A program made the position numbers and the translations under genes. From assembly GCA_017399485.1 (NCBI GenBank), contig JAFQCA010000006.1:62001-126000 (forward strand): DNA of 64,000 nt, written 5' to 3'. Shown in pieces: positions 26,195 through 35,578 of this stretch. This stretch comes from Alistipes sp. (GTDB lineage: Bacteria; Bacteroidota; Bacteroidia; Bacteroidales; Rikenellaceae). Below the pieces are notes generated by a model, which searched no databases, was not told where the DNA came from, and saw only the letters and a list, made by a program, of their open reading frames with translations. The first letter of the stretch is position 1; each line of letters opens with the position of its first letter.

Positions 26195-28033
26195 ATGAAT
26201 TCATTTTTCAGACACATTCTACTCACTTTTTGCGCTATCGTATGTTTCCTATCGGCTCGTGCTGACGGTAACGTTACATTTGAGATAAACACTCCGCTGA
26301 TTGTCACTGCGGGTGAGATGTTCCGCGTTGAGTTCGTATTGGAGAACGGCAAGCCCGACGGCGGAGCCATCACGGCTCCCGACTTTGCAGGACTGGATGT
26401 ATTGGCAGGCCCGACAATCTCGACAGGTCATTCGTTCAGCAACATCAATGGTGTTAGCAGCAGTAAGAGCACATATACAGTAACTTATGTCGTTACGGCT
26501 CAAGCGGCTGGTAACATCACTATAGGGGCCGCCAAAGTCGAAGTAGACGGAAAGGCCTATTCGACCAAAGCAACCCCCATCGAGGTAGTTGCACAAAGCG
26601 AGCAGAAACAGCAGGATGAGGCTGTAGAACACGGCGCATCACTACAAAGCCAAGTGGCTGAAGATGATATTCTTTTGCGATTAAACCTATCGCGTTCGAC
26701 GGTATATCAAGGCGAGCCCATCCGAGCATCGCTTACCCTCTACACTCGTGCCAGCATAGCGGGATTAGAGGATGTTAAATTACCCTCGTTCAATGGTTTC
26801 TGGTCGCAGGAGTTACCTACCGACAACTATCAGGCGAAACGAGAGACCGTAGATGGCAAAGTATATAACTCTCAAATAATCAAGGAGTATCTACTCTATC
26901 CCCAGCAAGCGGGTACGCTCACCATAGAGCCATCGGACATCACCGCCGTAGCACAAGTCATAATGCGTAACAATCGCACATTTGACCCCTTCTTTGGTGG
27001 AGGCGCCGAAGTCTATAACGTACGTCGTAAACTCACTACCGGCAAGGTAAACGTAACGGTAAAGAGTCTACCTGCGGGAGCCCCCGACACTTTCAGCGGT
27101 GCTGTAGGTCAATTTACTATGACGAGCGAGCCGCCTGCATCGGAACTAAAGGCCAATTCTGCGGCCACCTATACCGTACGCATATCGGGCACAGGTAATT
27201 TGACCTTCATTCAAGCCCCGAAATTGACTCTGCCCACATCGTTTGAACTATACGATATCCGAACAACAGAGTCGATACACTCCTCAACGGTAGGTACCAA
27301 CGGCTACCGTCAATTCGAGTATCCTTTTATTGCTCGTGCCGAAGGAGAGTACAACATCCCTTCTATTGAATTTACGTTCTTCAGTCCAGAGAAGGAGACA
27401 TACGTAACACTATCGACTGATGCTCTTATACTTAATGTCTCGCCCGACTCTACAATCGGAGCGCAACAACCTGCCCAACTCATCACAGGCCCGTCGAAGG
27501 AGGGCGTAAGACAGCTGGGTAGCGACATCCGCTTTATCAAAATTGGAGCACCAGCCCTGCGTTCATCGGCCACACCACTGATGTTGAGTACCACCTATTT
27601 TGTGTTGCTCATCTTAATCATTGCTATTTTCATCGCGTTATATTACGTTCTTCGTCAAAGAATACGCAATAACAAAAACACGGTTCTGGTACGTAATCGC
27701 AGAGCCAACAAGGTTGCCGTCCAGCGATTCCGCGCTGCCGAGAAATCTATGCGCGAAGGCAATCGCCACGCCTTCTTTGAGGAGGTATTACGCGCCTTGT
27801 GGGGCTATATGAGCGACAAATTGAACATCCCCGTGGCCGACCTTTCGAAAGAGAATATACGTGAAGAGTTGCAACGTCGTGGCGTCAGTGCAGAGGATGC
27901 ACGCCACTTTACCGACATCATATCGCGTTGCGACGAGGCGCAATATTCACCCGTCGAGTCGGTTGCAATGAACGAAGTATATGCCGACGGTATAAGCATC
28001 ATTTCGCATATTGAATCTATCATAAAGAGATAA
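26195..28033 (+). CDS. batD: BatD family protein
   Basis: BatD belongs to the Bacteroides aerotolerance (Bat) set of envelope proteins. The 612-aa protein has a signal peptide (cleavage near ARADG), several repeated beta-sandwich domains in the periplasm (about 25-440), one membrane helix near residues 470-490, and a cytoplasmic C-terminal domain of about 120 residues. batE follows after 10 bp. The usual moxR-batA-batB genes are not upstream; a terminated fumarase gene is, so the locus is split in this genome. Confidence 0.88.
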   Translation: MNSFFRHILLTFCAIVCFLSARADGNVTFEINTPLIVTAGEMFRVEFVLENGKPDGGAITAPDFAGLDVLAGPTISTGHSFSNINGVSSSKSTYTVTYVVTAQAAGNITIGAAKVEVDGKAYSTKATPIEVVAQSEQKQQDEAVEHGASLQSQVAEDDILLRLNLSRSTVYQGEPIRASLTLYTRASIAGLEDVKLPSFNGFWSQELPTDNYQAKRETVDGKVYNSQIIKEYLLYPQQAGTLTIEPSDITAVAQVIMRNNRTFDPFFGGGAEVYNVRRKLTTGKVNVTVKSLPAGAPDTFSGAVGQFTMTSEPPASELKANSAATYTVRISGTGNLTFIQAPKLTLPTSFELYDIRTTESIHSSTVGTNGYRQFEYPFIARAEGEYNIPSIEFTFFSPEKETYVTLSTDALILNVSPDSTIGAQQPAQLITGPSKEGVRQLGSDIRFIKIGAPALRSSATPLMLSTTYFVLLILIIAIFIALYYVLRQRIRNNKNTVLVRNRRANKVAVQRFRAAEKSMREGNRHAFFEEVLRALWGYMSDKLNIPVADLSKENIREELQRRGVSAEDARHFTDIISRCDEAQYSPVESVAMNEVYADGISIISHIESIIKR

Positions 28034-28043
28034 CGACTATAAT

Positions 28044-28874
28044 ATGAAGCGAATATTCACCATACTTTTTTTCCTCTCACTCTCGGTTGTGACAAGTCTT
28101 GCACAAACAGATGCCCAGACAGCACAAGCCAATGTCGATAACACAGAGCAGGCCCAACCTACCGAGTCGGTTTCGGATAACACAGATGATTTGTGGCAGA
28201 GAGCCAACACAGCATATAACAGTGGCGATTATGCACAAGCCGAAACGTGCTACACCCGTATATTGGAGCAGGGGCTATATTCGGCATCGCTCTATTACAA
28301 TCTGGCAAACGCCCACTTCAAACAGAACGAATTAGGCAAGGCACTACTCTACTACAATCGCGCATTGCGTCTGCGTCCCAATGACGAAGATATACGTCAC
28401 AACCTTGAATATGCCAAGCAATCGACAAAAGACAGCATCGAGGAGATTCCCGAATTTTTCCTTAAGACGTGGATTAAATCTCTGCGCGGAGCATTGAGTT
28501 GCACGACGTGGAGTATACTATCACTTGTTATGCTGGCTACGGCGTTAGCCTTTGGACTTATCTATATGCTGGCACAACGACTATCGTTGCGCAAAACAGG
28601 TTTTTATTTGATGGCTATTGCAGCGTTGTTGTTCATTATCACTACGGCCTTTGCGTGGAGCGAGCGCAATATGCTCATCAAGCGTAGCGAAGCCATCGTT
28701 ATGGACTCTGCCGTATCTATCAAGAGTTCACCAGACCGCTCGGCAACAGAACTATTCGTACTTCACGAAGGTACTAAGGTAACCATCGGCGAGGCCATCG
28801 ACGGCTGGGCCGAAGTGCGTATTGCCGATGGCCGTAAGGGCTGGATTGAGGAGGAACGCATCGAGCGAATATAA
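28044..28874 (+). CDS. batE: BatE-like TPR and SH3-domain protein
   Basis: The 276-aa protein starts with a signal peptide (cleavage near LAQT) and has TPR repeats at about 50-125 (WQRANTAYNSGDYAQAE, LYYNLANAHFKQNELGKALLYYNRALRL). Two hydrophobic helices follow (about 155-210), then a C-terminal bacterial SH3-type domain (about 225-276, ending with GRKGWIEEE). That is the BatE arrangement. TPRs suggest protein-protein contacts in the periplasm, with the SH3 domain perhaps near peptidoglycan. It is co-transcribed with batD. Confidence 0.85.
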   Translation: MKRIFTILFFLSLSVVTSLAQTDAQTAQANVDNTEQAQPTESVSDNTDDLWQRANTAYNSGDYAQAETCYTRILEQGLYSASLYYNLANAHFKQNELGKALLYYNRALRLRPNDEDIRHNLEYAKQSTKDSIEEIPEFFLKTWIKSLRGALSCTTWSILSLVMLATALAFGLIYMLAQRLSLRKTGFYLMAIAALLFIITTAFAWSERNMLIKRSEAIVMDSAVSIKSSPDRSATELFVLHEGTKVTIGEAIDGWAEVRIADGRKGWIEEERIERI

Positions 28875-28910
28875 TATTCATAAAGCAAAAACTAACCCCT
28901 AAACACCACA

Positions 28911-29507
28911 ATGTCGCGTTTATTGCAGGAGGCCGTTTCGGAATTTGCCAAGTTACCGGGTATAGGACGCAGAACCGCCCTACGTCTTGCTATGCATCTG
29001 CTCAAGATGGAGACCTCGTCGGTAGAGCAGATGACCGATTCGATTGCCCGTTTCCGCCGCGATATACGCTATTGCGAACTATGCAACAATCTCTCCGACA
29101 CTGACCGTTGTCCTATCTGCAACAACCCTGAGCGTGACCGCTCGACAATATGCGTTGTGGAGCAGGTCGGCGATTTGATGTCTATCGAGAATACCCGTCA
29201 ATATCGCGGCCTCTATCACGTCTTAGGTGGTGTTATATCGCCAATGCAGGGCATAGGCCCATCGGATTTGAAGATTGACCTGCTGCTCGACAAAGTCGCG
29301 TCAGGCTCTGTCAAAGAGGTCATTCTTGCAATATCAACTTCGGTTGAGGGTGAGACTACTCTGTTCTACATTATGAATCGCCTGAAACAATACCCCGAAG
29401 TCAAGGTCTCGACAATCGCTCGAGGCATAGGCTTTGGTGACGAATTGGAGTATGTCGATGAATTGACCATCACTCACGCCCTTCTGAATCGCCGCGAAGT
29501 GAAATAA
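28911..29507 (+). CDS. recR: Recombination protein RecR
   Basis: RecR works with RecO and RecF to load RecA at ssDNA gaps. The 198-aa protein has the N-terminal helix-hairpin-helix (KLPGIGRRTALRLA), a four-Cys zinc finger (C55, C58, C67, C70), and a C-terminal Toprim domain beginning with ICVVEQVGDLMSIE. Length is standard. It follows batE by 36 bp and may share its transcript. recF is also in the window, 11 kb away. Confidence 0.97.
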   Translation: MSRLLQEAVSEFAKLPGIGRRTALRLAMHLLKMETSSVEQMTDSIARFRRDIRYCELCNNLSDTDRCPICNNPERDRSTICVVEQVGDLMSIENTRQYRGLYHVLGGVISPMQGIGPSDLKIDLLLDKVASGSVKEVILAISTSVEGETTLFYIMNRLKQYPEVKVSTIARGIGFGDELEYVDELTITHALLNRREVK

Positions 29508-29661
29508 TTTTTTATTTACACTTGCCTATCATTCAGCGAATTAGCATATCGAAATAAAAATTTTTCAAAAAAAGTGCCATTTTCGATGTTACAAAATGGC
29601 TACTTTGTCGTATTACTTATGACTGCGAAGCAAACCGTAGAGCGCCTAAACAAACGTAAGA

Positions 29662-30162
29662 ATGAATAGTGAAGAGATAAACAGAGAGTTTATACGTCTC
29701 AAAGATGCGGCATATCGCTATGCCGTAAGTCTGCTTCACAGCCACGACGAGGCGGCTGATGCCACGCAAGACCTCTACGAGAAGTTGTGGCAACGACGTT
29801 TGTTCATTCGCCGCAACGGGTTTGAATCGCTGGTGATGGTCAGCATCCGCAATATATGCCTTGACCGCATAAAGGCAAGGAGGCGCGGACGACAATTCAC
29901 ACCACTTGAAGATGTGGAGGCCCCGCCAACCCACAAAATGGGGAACGACCAAAGCGAATTATCGGCCATCGTGCATAGGCTCATAGCCGCACTGCCGGAT
30001 AGAGAACGCGAAGTGTTGCATCTGCGCGACAGCGAGGGGTTGGAGTTTGAACACATAGCCGAGATAGTCGGCTCCACAGAGGCGGCAGTGCGTATGGCCT
30101 GCTCCCGAGCGAGAAGTAAAGTTAAAGAGGAACTAATAAAGATAATGAATTATGGAGTATAA
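29662..30162 (+). CDS. ECF-type RNA polymerase sigma factor
   Basis: The 166-aa protein has sigma region 2 (AAYRYAVSLLHSHDEAADATQDLYEKLW) and region 4 with helix-turn-helix (LPDREREVLHLRDSEGLEFEHIAEIVGSTEAAVRMACSRAR). It lacks regions 1 and 3, as do extracytoplasmic-function sigmas. The next gene overlaps its end by 11 bp and encodes a single-pass membrane protein, the usual place of the cognate anti-sigma factor. Beta-barrel and DUF4252 genes follow. An envelope-stress or surface-homeostasis regulon is likely (inference). Confidence 0.92.
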   Translation: MNSEEINREFIRLKDAAYRYAVSLLHSHDEAADATQDLYEKLWQRRLFIRRNGFESLVMVSIRNICLDRIKARRRGRQFTPLEDVEAPPTHKMGNDQSELSAIVHRLIAALPDREREVLHLRDSEGLEFEHIAEIVGSTEAAVRMACSRARSKVKEELIKIMNYGV

Positions 30163-30613
30163 AGAGTTTACAAAACGCTATTTCGACGGAGAGTTATCCT
30201 CTGCCGAGGAGCAGACTCTGCGCGAAGTCCTTATGACTACTGCCGACGAGAATCTGACCTCCGACGAGCGTGCCGCCAAGGCATTGTTACGTTATGCTTC
30301 ACTCAAGAGCGACGCTTCGGTCAGAATACGTCTGCACGACAGCCGTGAGAATAAACGTTCACGTATGACAGATACCGTGCTCGCCTTAGGCTCGATGAAT
30401 ATCGCACGTATTGCAATGACTACGGCATTAGGTGTTATGCTTATCGGCCTTATGATACACTTTACGCGCCCGACGGTCTATGGTTATCACAACGGCAAGC
30501 CGATAACATCGTATGATGAGGCTCAACTCCTGGCGCAGGATATATTCGACAACCTTGCGCACGAAGGCTTTGCCGAGGAGCATAATCTGCAAGACCTCTT
30601 CACGCTCGACTAA
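30152..30613 (+). CDS. Putative anti-sigma factor, single-pass membrane protein
   Basis: The 153-aa protein has a cytoplasmic N-terminal part with YFDGELSSAEEQTL, similar to the start of many anti-sigma domains. One membrane helix lies near residues 86-106, and a periplasmic tail of about 45 residues follows. No zinc-binding HxxxCxxC motif is visible, so it is not a ZAS-type. The 11-bp overlap with the sigma gene implies translational coupling and supports the role. The peptide between residue 107 and the C-terminus would be the sensor side. Confidence 0.7.
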   Translation: MEYKEFTKRYFDGELSSAEEQTLREVLMTTADENLTSDERAAKALLRYASLKSDASVRIRLHDSRENKRSRMTDTVLALGSMNIARIAMTTALGVMLIGLMIHFTRPTVYGYHNGKPITSYDEAQLLAQDIFDNLAHEGFAEEHNLQDLFTLD

Positions 30614-30657
30614 AAAGATATTTCTCAACTTATTAACTATATAAAGTACCAACAACA

Positions 30658-31482
30658 ATGAAAACAAAGAATCATTTTATCTCGCTCGTCGTTATCTCGC
30701 TCATCACTTTTGTGGCAACCGTTTTGGCAATCACTCCTGCTCAGGCGCAGTTCCTGATTGGCAGCGACGGTTTGAAGTTCGACACAACAGACAATAAACA
30801 ACCCGTGCAGGCCTCTTCTATCGTGATGGTAAAAAAATCCAAAAAGAAGACAGAATTAAGAATCGGGCGCAGCAATATCTCGACGATTCCTTCATATGAG
30901 ATTGGTTGGAATATCTTGTCTACACCCGACTACGGATTGTATGCAGGTAGCGAAGTGGGCGATTTCTTCAATATCAGAGAGTGGAAATCTACACAGTTTA
31001 CTGTCAATCTTCTGCAGGCATCGGCCTCCAACCTCTCACGCACGTTGGGTATCTCGGCAGGTTTGGGTATCCGCGCCAACAACTACCGTTTTGCCTCAAA
31101 CCAATCCATCGAGCGCACAACAGGTATCGTGATGCCTTATGAGGTGGGCCCATCGGAGAAAGGTCGCTCACCCAAAAAGAGCAAGTTCAATGTAGCATCT
31201 ATCCACATTCCCGTCGAGATATTCTTCGGCAACCCGAGAAAGTTTGCATTCTCGGTAGGAGGTTATGTCGATATGGTAATGAACTCACACACCAAGATTA
31301 AATATCACGGTGGTCACAAAGATAAGGTGCATAATTTCCCCACCAACTTTATTCAGGCGGGAGCCGTTGCGCGCCTTACGTTCCACCACTTCTCGGTATA
31401 TGCCGCCTATCAGCCTACGTCGATATTCAAGACCACGCGCGGCCCCGAGGTGCAGCAGTGGAGCATCGGTATAGCATTATAA
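30658..31482 (+). CDS. Outer-membrane beta-barrel protein of the ECF operon
   Basis: The 274-aa protein has a signal peptide (cleavage after AQAQ). The rest is rich in alternating polar and hydrophobic beta-strands with Gly and aromatic residues and ends in a hydrophobic strand (WSIGIAL), as expected of a small barrel (PorT or OMP_b-brl type). It lies 44 bp after the anti-sigma gene. In Bacteroidetes this sigma / anti-sigma / barrel / DUF4252 order recurs, so the barrel may be part of a sensing circuit or a target of it (inference). Confidence 0.75.
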   Translation: MKTKNHFISLVVISLITFVATVLAITPAQAQFLIGSDGLKFDTTDNKQPVQASSIVMVKKSKKKTELRIGRSNISTIPSYEIGWNILSTPDYGLYAGSEVGDFFNIREWKSTQFTVNLLQASASNLSRTLGISAGLGIRANNYRFASNQSIERTTGIVMPYEVGPSEKGRSPKKSKFNVASIHIPVEIFFGNPRKFAFSVGGYVDMVMNSHTKIKYHGGHKDKVHNFPTNFIQAGAVARLTFHHFSVYAAYQPTSIFKTTRGPEVQQWSIGIAL

Positions 31483-31514
31483 ACGTGTTTGCTTTTAATA
31501 AAAATACTCTCGCT

Positions 31515-32078
31515 ATGAAAAAGTTTTTTATTATATTTGCAGTTGTGGGTGTAGCCTTTTTGTTGCCCTCAAAGGCCGAAGCACAGACCAAAGCCTTTAA
31601 GGAGAAGTACAAACAGATTACACACAATATTGAGACTCAACCTAATCATCAATTTAAGGAGATTGAGGCAACTCTGTTTTCGGGTGATGTGTTACGAAGT
31701 CTTACACCAAAAGAGAGACAAGATGATAATAACTCTTTGACAAAGCGCATTCATTGTATATACCAGTTGAAGATGCCTATCTCAAGGTCAACCAATGCGA
31801 TTGCCCACAACGAGTATATGAGTATCCGCAACATCGTTAATAGCAAGGACTACACAGTGGTCAGCCGTATAACGATTGACAACGACACTTACGAGGTTTT
31901 TCAATCCTCGCAATCAAGGCCTCAAGAGTTTATGGTGATTATCAGCAATAAAGAAAAGGCTGTCATATGCGATATTGTAGGTTTCATCTCGTTGCCAGAT
32001 ATACTAAACTTGATTGACCCCAAAGTAAAGGCCAAAATCAATGAGAATGTTATAGACTCGTTGGATTTGAAGAATTAG
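31515..32078 (+). CDS. DUF4252-like secreted protein
   Basis: The protein (187 aa from ATG 31515) has a signal peptide (MKKFFIIFAVVGVAFLL, cleavage near AEAQ). Its C-terminal half, with EFMVIISNKEKAVICDIVGFIS, resembles DUF4252 proteins, which sit in ECF sigma operons of Bacteroidales. The longer frame from 31458 overlaps the previous gene and lacks a signal sequence at its start, so 31515 is chosen. Function is unknown; it is probably an exported partner of the sigma/anti-sigma pair. Confidence 0.7.
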   Translation: MKKFFIIFAVVGVAFLLPSKAEAQTKAFKEKYKQITHNIETQPNHQFKEIEATLFSGDVLRSLTPKERQDDNNSLTKRIHCIYQLKMPISRSTNAIAHNEYMSIRNIVNSKDYTVVSRITIDNDTYEVFQSSQSRPQEFMVIISNKEKAVICDIVGFISLPDILNLIDPKVKAKINENVIDSLDLKN

Positions 32079-32093
32079 AACAATGCACAAAAT

Positions 32094-33155
32094 ATGAAAC
32101 GACTTCTATGTATGACTCTATGCCTTGTGGCTGTGCTTACGGCGACAAGTGCAACGGCTCAACGTAACCCCGACGCCAACCGCGACGGGGTGTTGCGTAT
32201 TCTGGCTATCGGCAATAGTTTCTCGGACGACGGTATGGAGTATCTGCCCAAACTGCTCTACCACCTCAAAATCGAGAATGTCGAGGTAGCACGCCTCTAC
32301 GTCGGTGGCTGCTCGCTCAAACAACACGTAGAGTTCTACGAGCAGGAGAAATCGCCTTATCAGTTCTACCGCTCGACGGCAGGCGAAAACGCTTGGGTAA
32401 AGTCAGAAGGCGAATCGCTCAAGAATGCACTTCAGATGGGCGATTGGGACATCATCACTATGCAGCAGGTATCGGGGCAGTCGGGTAAGTATGAGACTTA
32501 TAAGCCATATCTTGAAAAGTTGGTCGCCATAGTACGCGAGGCGCAACCGAAGGCTCATTTGGCGTGGCATATGACGTGGGCATACGGCAGTGAGAGTACA
32601 CACGGCGACTTCCCTAAATACAACCGCGACCAGTTGCAGATGTACAACGAGATACGCGCCACAGCAAAGCAGATGTTGAAGGAGTACGACTGCTTCGATT
32701 ATCTGATTCCGACAGGCACTGCCATACAGATGTTGCGCAACACCCCCATCAACAATACTCCGAAGGACCTCACGCGCGACGGCTTCCACTTGGGTTATGG
32801 TCTGGGCCGCTACGCCGCCGCCTGCGTATGGTATGAGACTCTGATTAAGCCATTTACCCACAAGTCGATGGAGGGCAACGGCATATTCGTAATGAAGGGC
32901 GACCAATTCGCCGACCGCTACGCCGCAGTCTACTGCGAGCGTGCCGCCGTTATGGTCTCAAAAAAGCCCTTTGACGTGCGCCCCATCAAGAGCGTCTATC
33001 GTTTGGTGTCAAAGCCCTTGAGTCACGTATATATTGTAATGGATACCGACCGCTTGGCAAAGGATGAGGAGGCCTATATGAAGGAGGTACGCCCCTACAT
33101 CAAGCGCATATTCACAAGCACCATTATCGACGAAGTACTGAACAGCAACAAATAA
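32094..33155 (+). CDS. Secreted DUF4886 protein (SGNH-hydrolase-like)
   Basis: The 353-aa protein has a signal peptide (cleavage near ATAQ) followed by LRILAIGNSFSDDG, the block I Ser of SGNH-type hydrolases. The rest follows the DUF4886 pattern (ITMQQVSGQSG in the middle, and TRDGFHLGYGLGRYAAAC with the Asp-x-x-His block V). Such proteins are found in polysaccharide-related loci of Bacteroidetes, and a deacetylase or esterase role is plausible but unproven. It lies 15 bp after the DUF4252-like gene and 12 bp before the FAD oxidoreductase, so all three are probably co-transcribed. Confidence 0.8.
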   Translation: MKRLLCMTLCLVAVLTATSATAQRNPDANRDGVLRILAIGNSFSDDGMEYLPKLLYHLKIENVEVARLYVGGCSLKQHVEFYEQEKSPYQFYRSTAGENAWVKSEGESLKNALQMGDWDIITMQQVSGQSGKYETYKPYLEKLVAIVREAQPKAHLAWHMTWAYGSESTHGDFPKYNRDQLQMYNEIRATAKQMLKEYDCFDYLIPTGTAIQMLRNTPINNTPKDLTRDGFHLGYGLGRYAAACVWYETLIKPFTHKSMEGNGIFVMKGDQFADRYAAVYCERAAVMVSKKPFDVRPIKSVYRLVSKPLSHVYIVMDTDRLAKDEEAYMKEVRPYIKRIFTSTIIDEVLNSNK

Positions 33156-33167
33156 CACACCCCTAAA

Positions 33168-35018
33168 ATGAAACGACTTCTTACACTCGTTGCGCTGCTC
33201 TGCACATTCTCGGCTACCCACGCCAAAGGCATCTTGGTCGAGGCCGAAAGTTTTGCCAATGCAGGCGGCTGGAGTATCGACCAGCAGTTTATATTCGAGA
33301 TGGGCTCACCCTATCTGATTGCACACGGTATGGGTGCGGCAGTAGAGGATGCTACAACCAAAGTTACGCTATCGAAGTCGGGCCTATATCATATATATGT
33401 ACGTACCTATAATTGGACTTCGCCCTGGAGCGAGAAACGTGGTGCGGGAGCATTCCACCTGGGCATTGACGGCGAATTGCTGGAGCAGGAGTTGGGTGCG
33501 ACGGGCAAGGCGTGGATGTGGCAATATGCAGGAGCCGCCGAGATTGCGAAGGGTGATATCGAGTTGCGCTTGCACGATATTACGGGTTTTGACGGGCGTT
33601 GCGATGCCATATACCTCACAACCGACAAAGCAGATGTACCACCCGTCGGGGGTGATGCATTGGCCGAGTTCCGCCTAAAGCATAATCCACGAAAGATTAA
33701 GAGCGTGAAATACGACTTTGTAGTCGTGGGTGGTGGTGTTGCAGGTATGTGCGCTGCGGTGGCTGCGACACGCTTGGGTTGCGAGGTGGCACTCATAAAT
33801 GACCGACCTATATGGGGCGGATGTAACTCTTCGGAGACGCGCGTACACTTGGGAGGCCACATCGAAATGGAACCTTACACCAATCTCGGAAACTTGATTA
33901 AGGAGTTCGGCCCTTCGCGCGGTGGTAATGCACAGCCCGCCGACAACTACGAGGACGAGAAGAAACGCGCCTTCCTTGAGGCAGAGGAGGACCTCACGCT
34001 ATACCCCTCATATAAAGTATATAAGGTAGATTGCAAAGGAGGCAAAATCAAGGCCGTCTATGCGCAGCACATCTCTTCGGGCGAGATTATCCGTTTCGAA
34101 GCCCCCATATTCTCGGATTGTACGGGCGACGGCACCGTAGGTTATCTGGCTGGCGCCGACTACTCGATGGGCCGCGAAGGCCGCGATGAGTACAACGAGC
34201 CATCGGCCCCCGAAAAGGGTGACAAATTGACAATGGGCTCGTCGGTACAATGGTACTCGGTGGCGAGTGCCTCAAAGAGCGACTTCCCGCTGTTTGAGTA
34301 TGGACTCGACTTCAATGAGAAGAGTTGCGAGAAGGTGACTATGGGCGAGTGGACTTGGGAGACAGGTATGAACTACGACCAATGCAAGGAGTTTGAGCGC
34401 ATACGCGACTACGGCCTGATGGTAGTCTATTCGAATTGGAGTTTCCTGAAGAATAGGCTTCAGAACAATGAGAAGTATCAAAATCGTACGCTTGGTTGGG
34501 TGGCCTACATTGCCGGCAAACGCGAGTCGCGCCGCTTGTTGGGTGACCACGTCCTGACCGAGAACGACCTCATAGGCGAGGTGCAATATCCCGACGCATC
34601 ATTTACTACGACGTGGAGTATCGATTTGCACTACCCCGACCCAAAGAACACAGAACACTTCCCCGATGCAGAGTTTAAGTCAATCTGTACGCACGGGGCT
34701 GTGAATCCTTATGCTGTACCTTACCGTTGTCTATACTCTCGCAACATCGACAACCTGTTTATGGCAGGTCGCGACATCAGTGTCACGCACATAGGATTGG
34801 GTACAGTTAGAGTTATGCGAACTACGGGTATGATGGGCGAGGTTGTCGGAATGGCTGCATCGTTATGCCAGAAGCACCGATGTCTGCCACGAGGCATTTA
34901 TACATCCCACCTCGAAGAGTTGAAGGCCCTGATGCGCGAGGGCGCAGGCCAACAGGGTCTACCCAACAACCAGACCTACAACACAGGCGGCAACTGGCCT
35001 ACATACAAGAAAAAGTAG
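33168..35018 (+). CDS. Secreted FAD-dependent oxidoreductase with N-terminal beta-sandwich
   Basis: The 616-aa protein has a signal peptide (cleavage near HAKG). A carbohydrate-binding-like beta-sandwich (about 20-160, starting ILVEAESFANAGGW) precedes an FAD-binding domain starting with YDFVVVGGGVAGMCAAVAA (about 182). The end carries the family pattern NLFMAGRDISVTHIGLGTVRVM. It belongs to the PF12831-like FAD oxidoreductases that are often exported in Bacteroidetes and found in glycan-degradation loci. The substrate is unknown. It is the last gene of the operon, before a strong terminator. Confidence 0.82.
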   Translation: MKRLLTLVALLCTFSATHAKGILVEAESFANAGGWSIDQQFIFEMGSPYLIAHGMGAAVEDATTKVTLSKSGLYHIYVRTYNWTSPWSEKRGAGAFHLGIDGELLEQELGATGKAWMWQYAGAAEIAKGDIELRLHDITGFDGRCDAIYLTTDKADVPPVGGDALAEFRLKHNPRKIKSVKYDFVVVGGGVAGMCAAVAATRLGCEVALINDRPIWGGCNSSETRVHLGGHIEMEPYTNLGNLIKEFGPSRGGNAQPADNYEDEKKRAFLEAEEDLTLYPSYKVYKVDCKGGKIKAVYAQHISSGEIIRFEAPIFSDCTGDGTVGYLAGADYSMGREGRDEYNEPSAPEKGDKLTMGSSVQWYSVASASKSDFPLFEYGLDFNEKSCEKVTMGEWTWETGMNYDQCKEFERIRDYGLMVVYSNWSFLKNRLQNNEKYQNRTLGWVAYIAGKRESRRLLGDHVLTENDLIGEVQYPDASFTTTWSIDLHYPDPKNTEHFPDAEFKSICTHGAVNPYAVPYRCLYSRNIDNLFMAGRDISVTHIGLGTVRVMRTTGMMGEVVGMAASLCQKHRCLPRGIYTSHLEELKALMREGAGQQGLPNNQTYNTGGNWPTYKKK

Positions 35019-35030
35019 TGTGATTAGCGT

Positions 35031-35075
35031 AAAACAGATATAGGGCGGCAATTTCAGCCACCCTATATCTGTTTT
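35031..35075. terminator. Bidirectional terminator
   Basis: AAAACAGATATAGGG (35031-35045) pairs with CCCTATATCTGTTTT (35061-35075), with extra GGC/GCC pairing inside. It lies between the FAD oxidoreductase gene and the convergent META lipoprotein gene. Confidence 0.85.
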
Positions 35076-35092
35076 ACGTCGTATGGAAATTA

Positions 35093-35515
35093 TTATTTGC
35101 TGACAGCCTTCAAGACGGCTCGTAACTCACCCTTCGACAACAGGAGCAGCATATCTCCATCTATCTCGTAGTGCGTTGTACTCTCCAAAATCTGAGAGAA
35201 ACGGCTCTCCAACTCAGCGTTGGAACACATCATTCGTGTCGCAGCCACTGCTCCAAAGGTCATTCCGCCCTTCTCCGTTACGGTATAATCGCCCATCATA
35301 CGGTTGCAGACTCCTACACCGCCAAAGGCTCCATCCTTACCGAAGGTAAAAACAAACTGCTCGGGCGAAATGTTTAGTTCGCGCTCCATCATCTTCTCCA
35401 GATGCCACTCCGTTCCTACCAGCGGCAAATTATTCTTACCCTTGCGACAAGCGCAACAACCCGAAATCACAACTGCCATCGCTACAACCAAGACAATATA
35501 AAAAAACTTCTTCAT
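35093..35515 (-). CDS. META-domain (HslJ-like) lipoprotein
   Basis: The 140-aa protein has a lipoprotein signal peptide with lipobox ISGC (Cys20). One META domain follows, recognisable by GTEWHLEKM at the start, the GGVGVCNRMMGDYTV core and the ATRMMC segment. META proteins such as HslJ are linked to envelope or heat stress, but the biochemical role is not established. It is divergent from ridA, and its -7 box lies inside the ridA promoter spacer. Confidence 0.85.
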   Translation of the reverse strand: MKKFFYIVLVVAMAVVISGCCACRKGKNNLPLVGTEWHLEKMMERELNISPEQFVFTFGKDGAFGGVGVCNRMMGDYTVTEKGGMTFGAVAATRMMCSNAELESRFSQILESTTHYEIDGDMLLLLSKGELRAVLKAVSK

Positions 35516-35578
35516 AATACTCTTATTCTATTTATTCCTAATATTTATTTTACGGCTGAACAATCTTCACGCCATATC

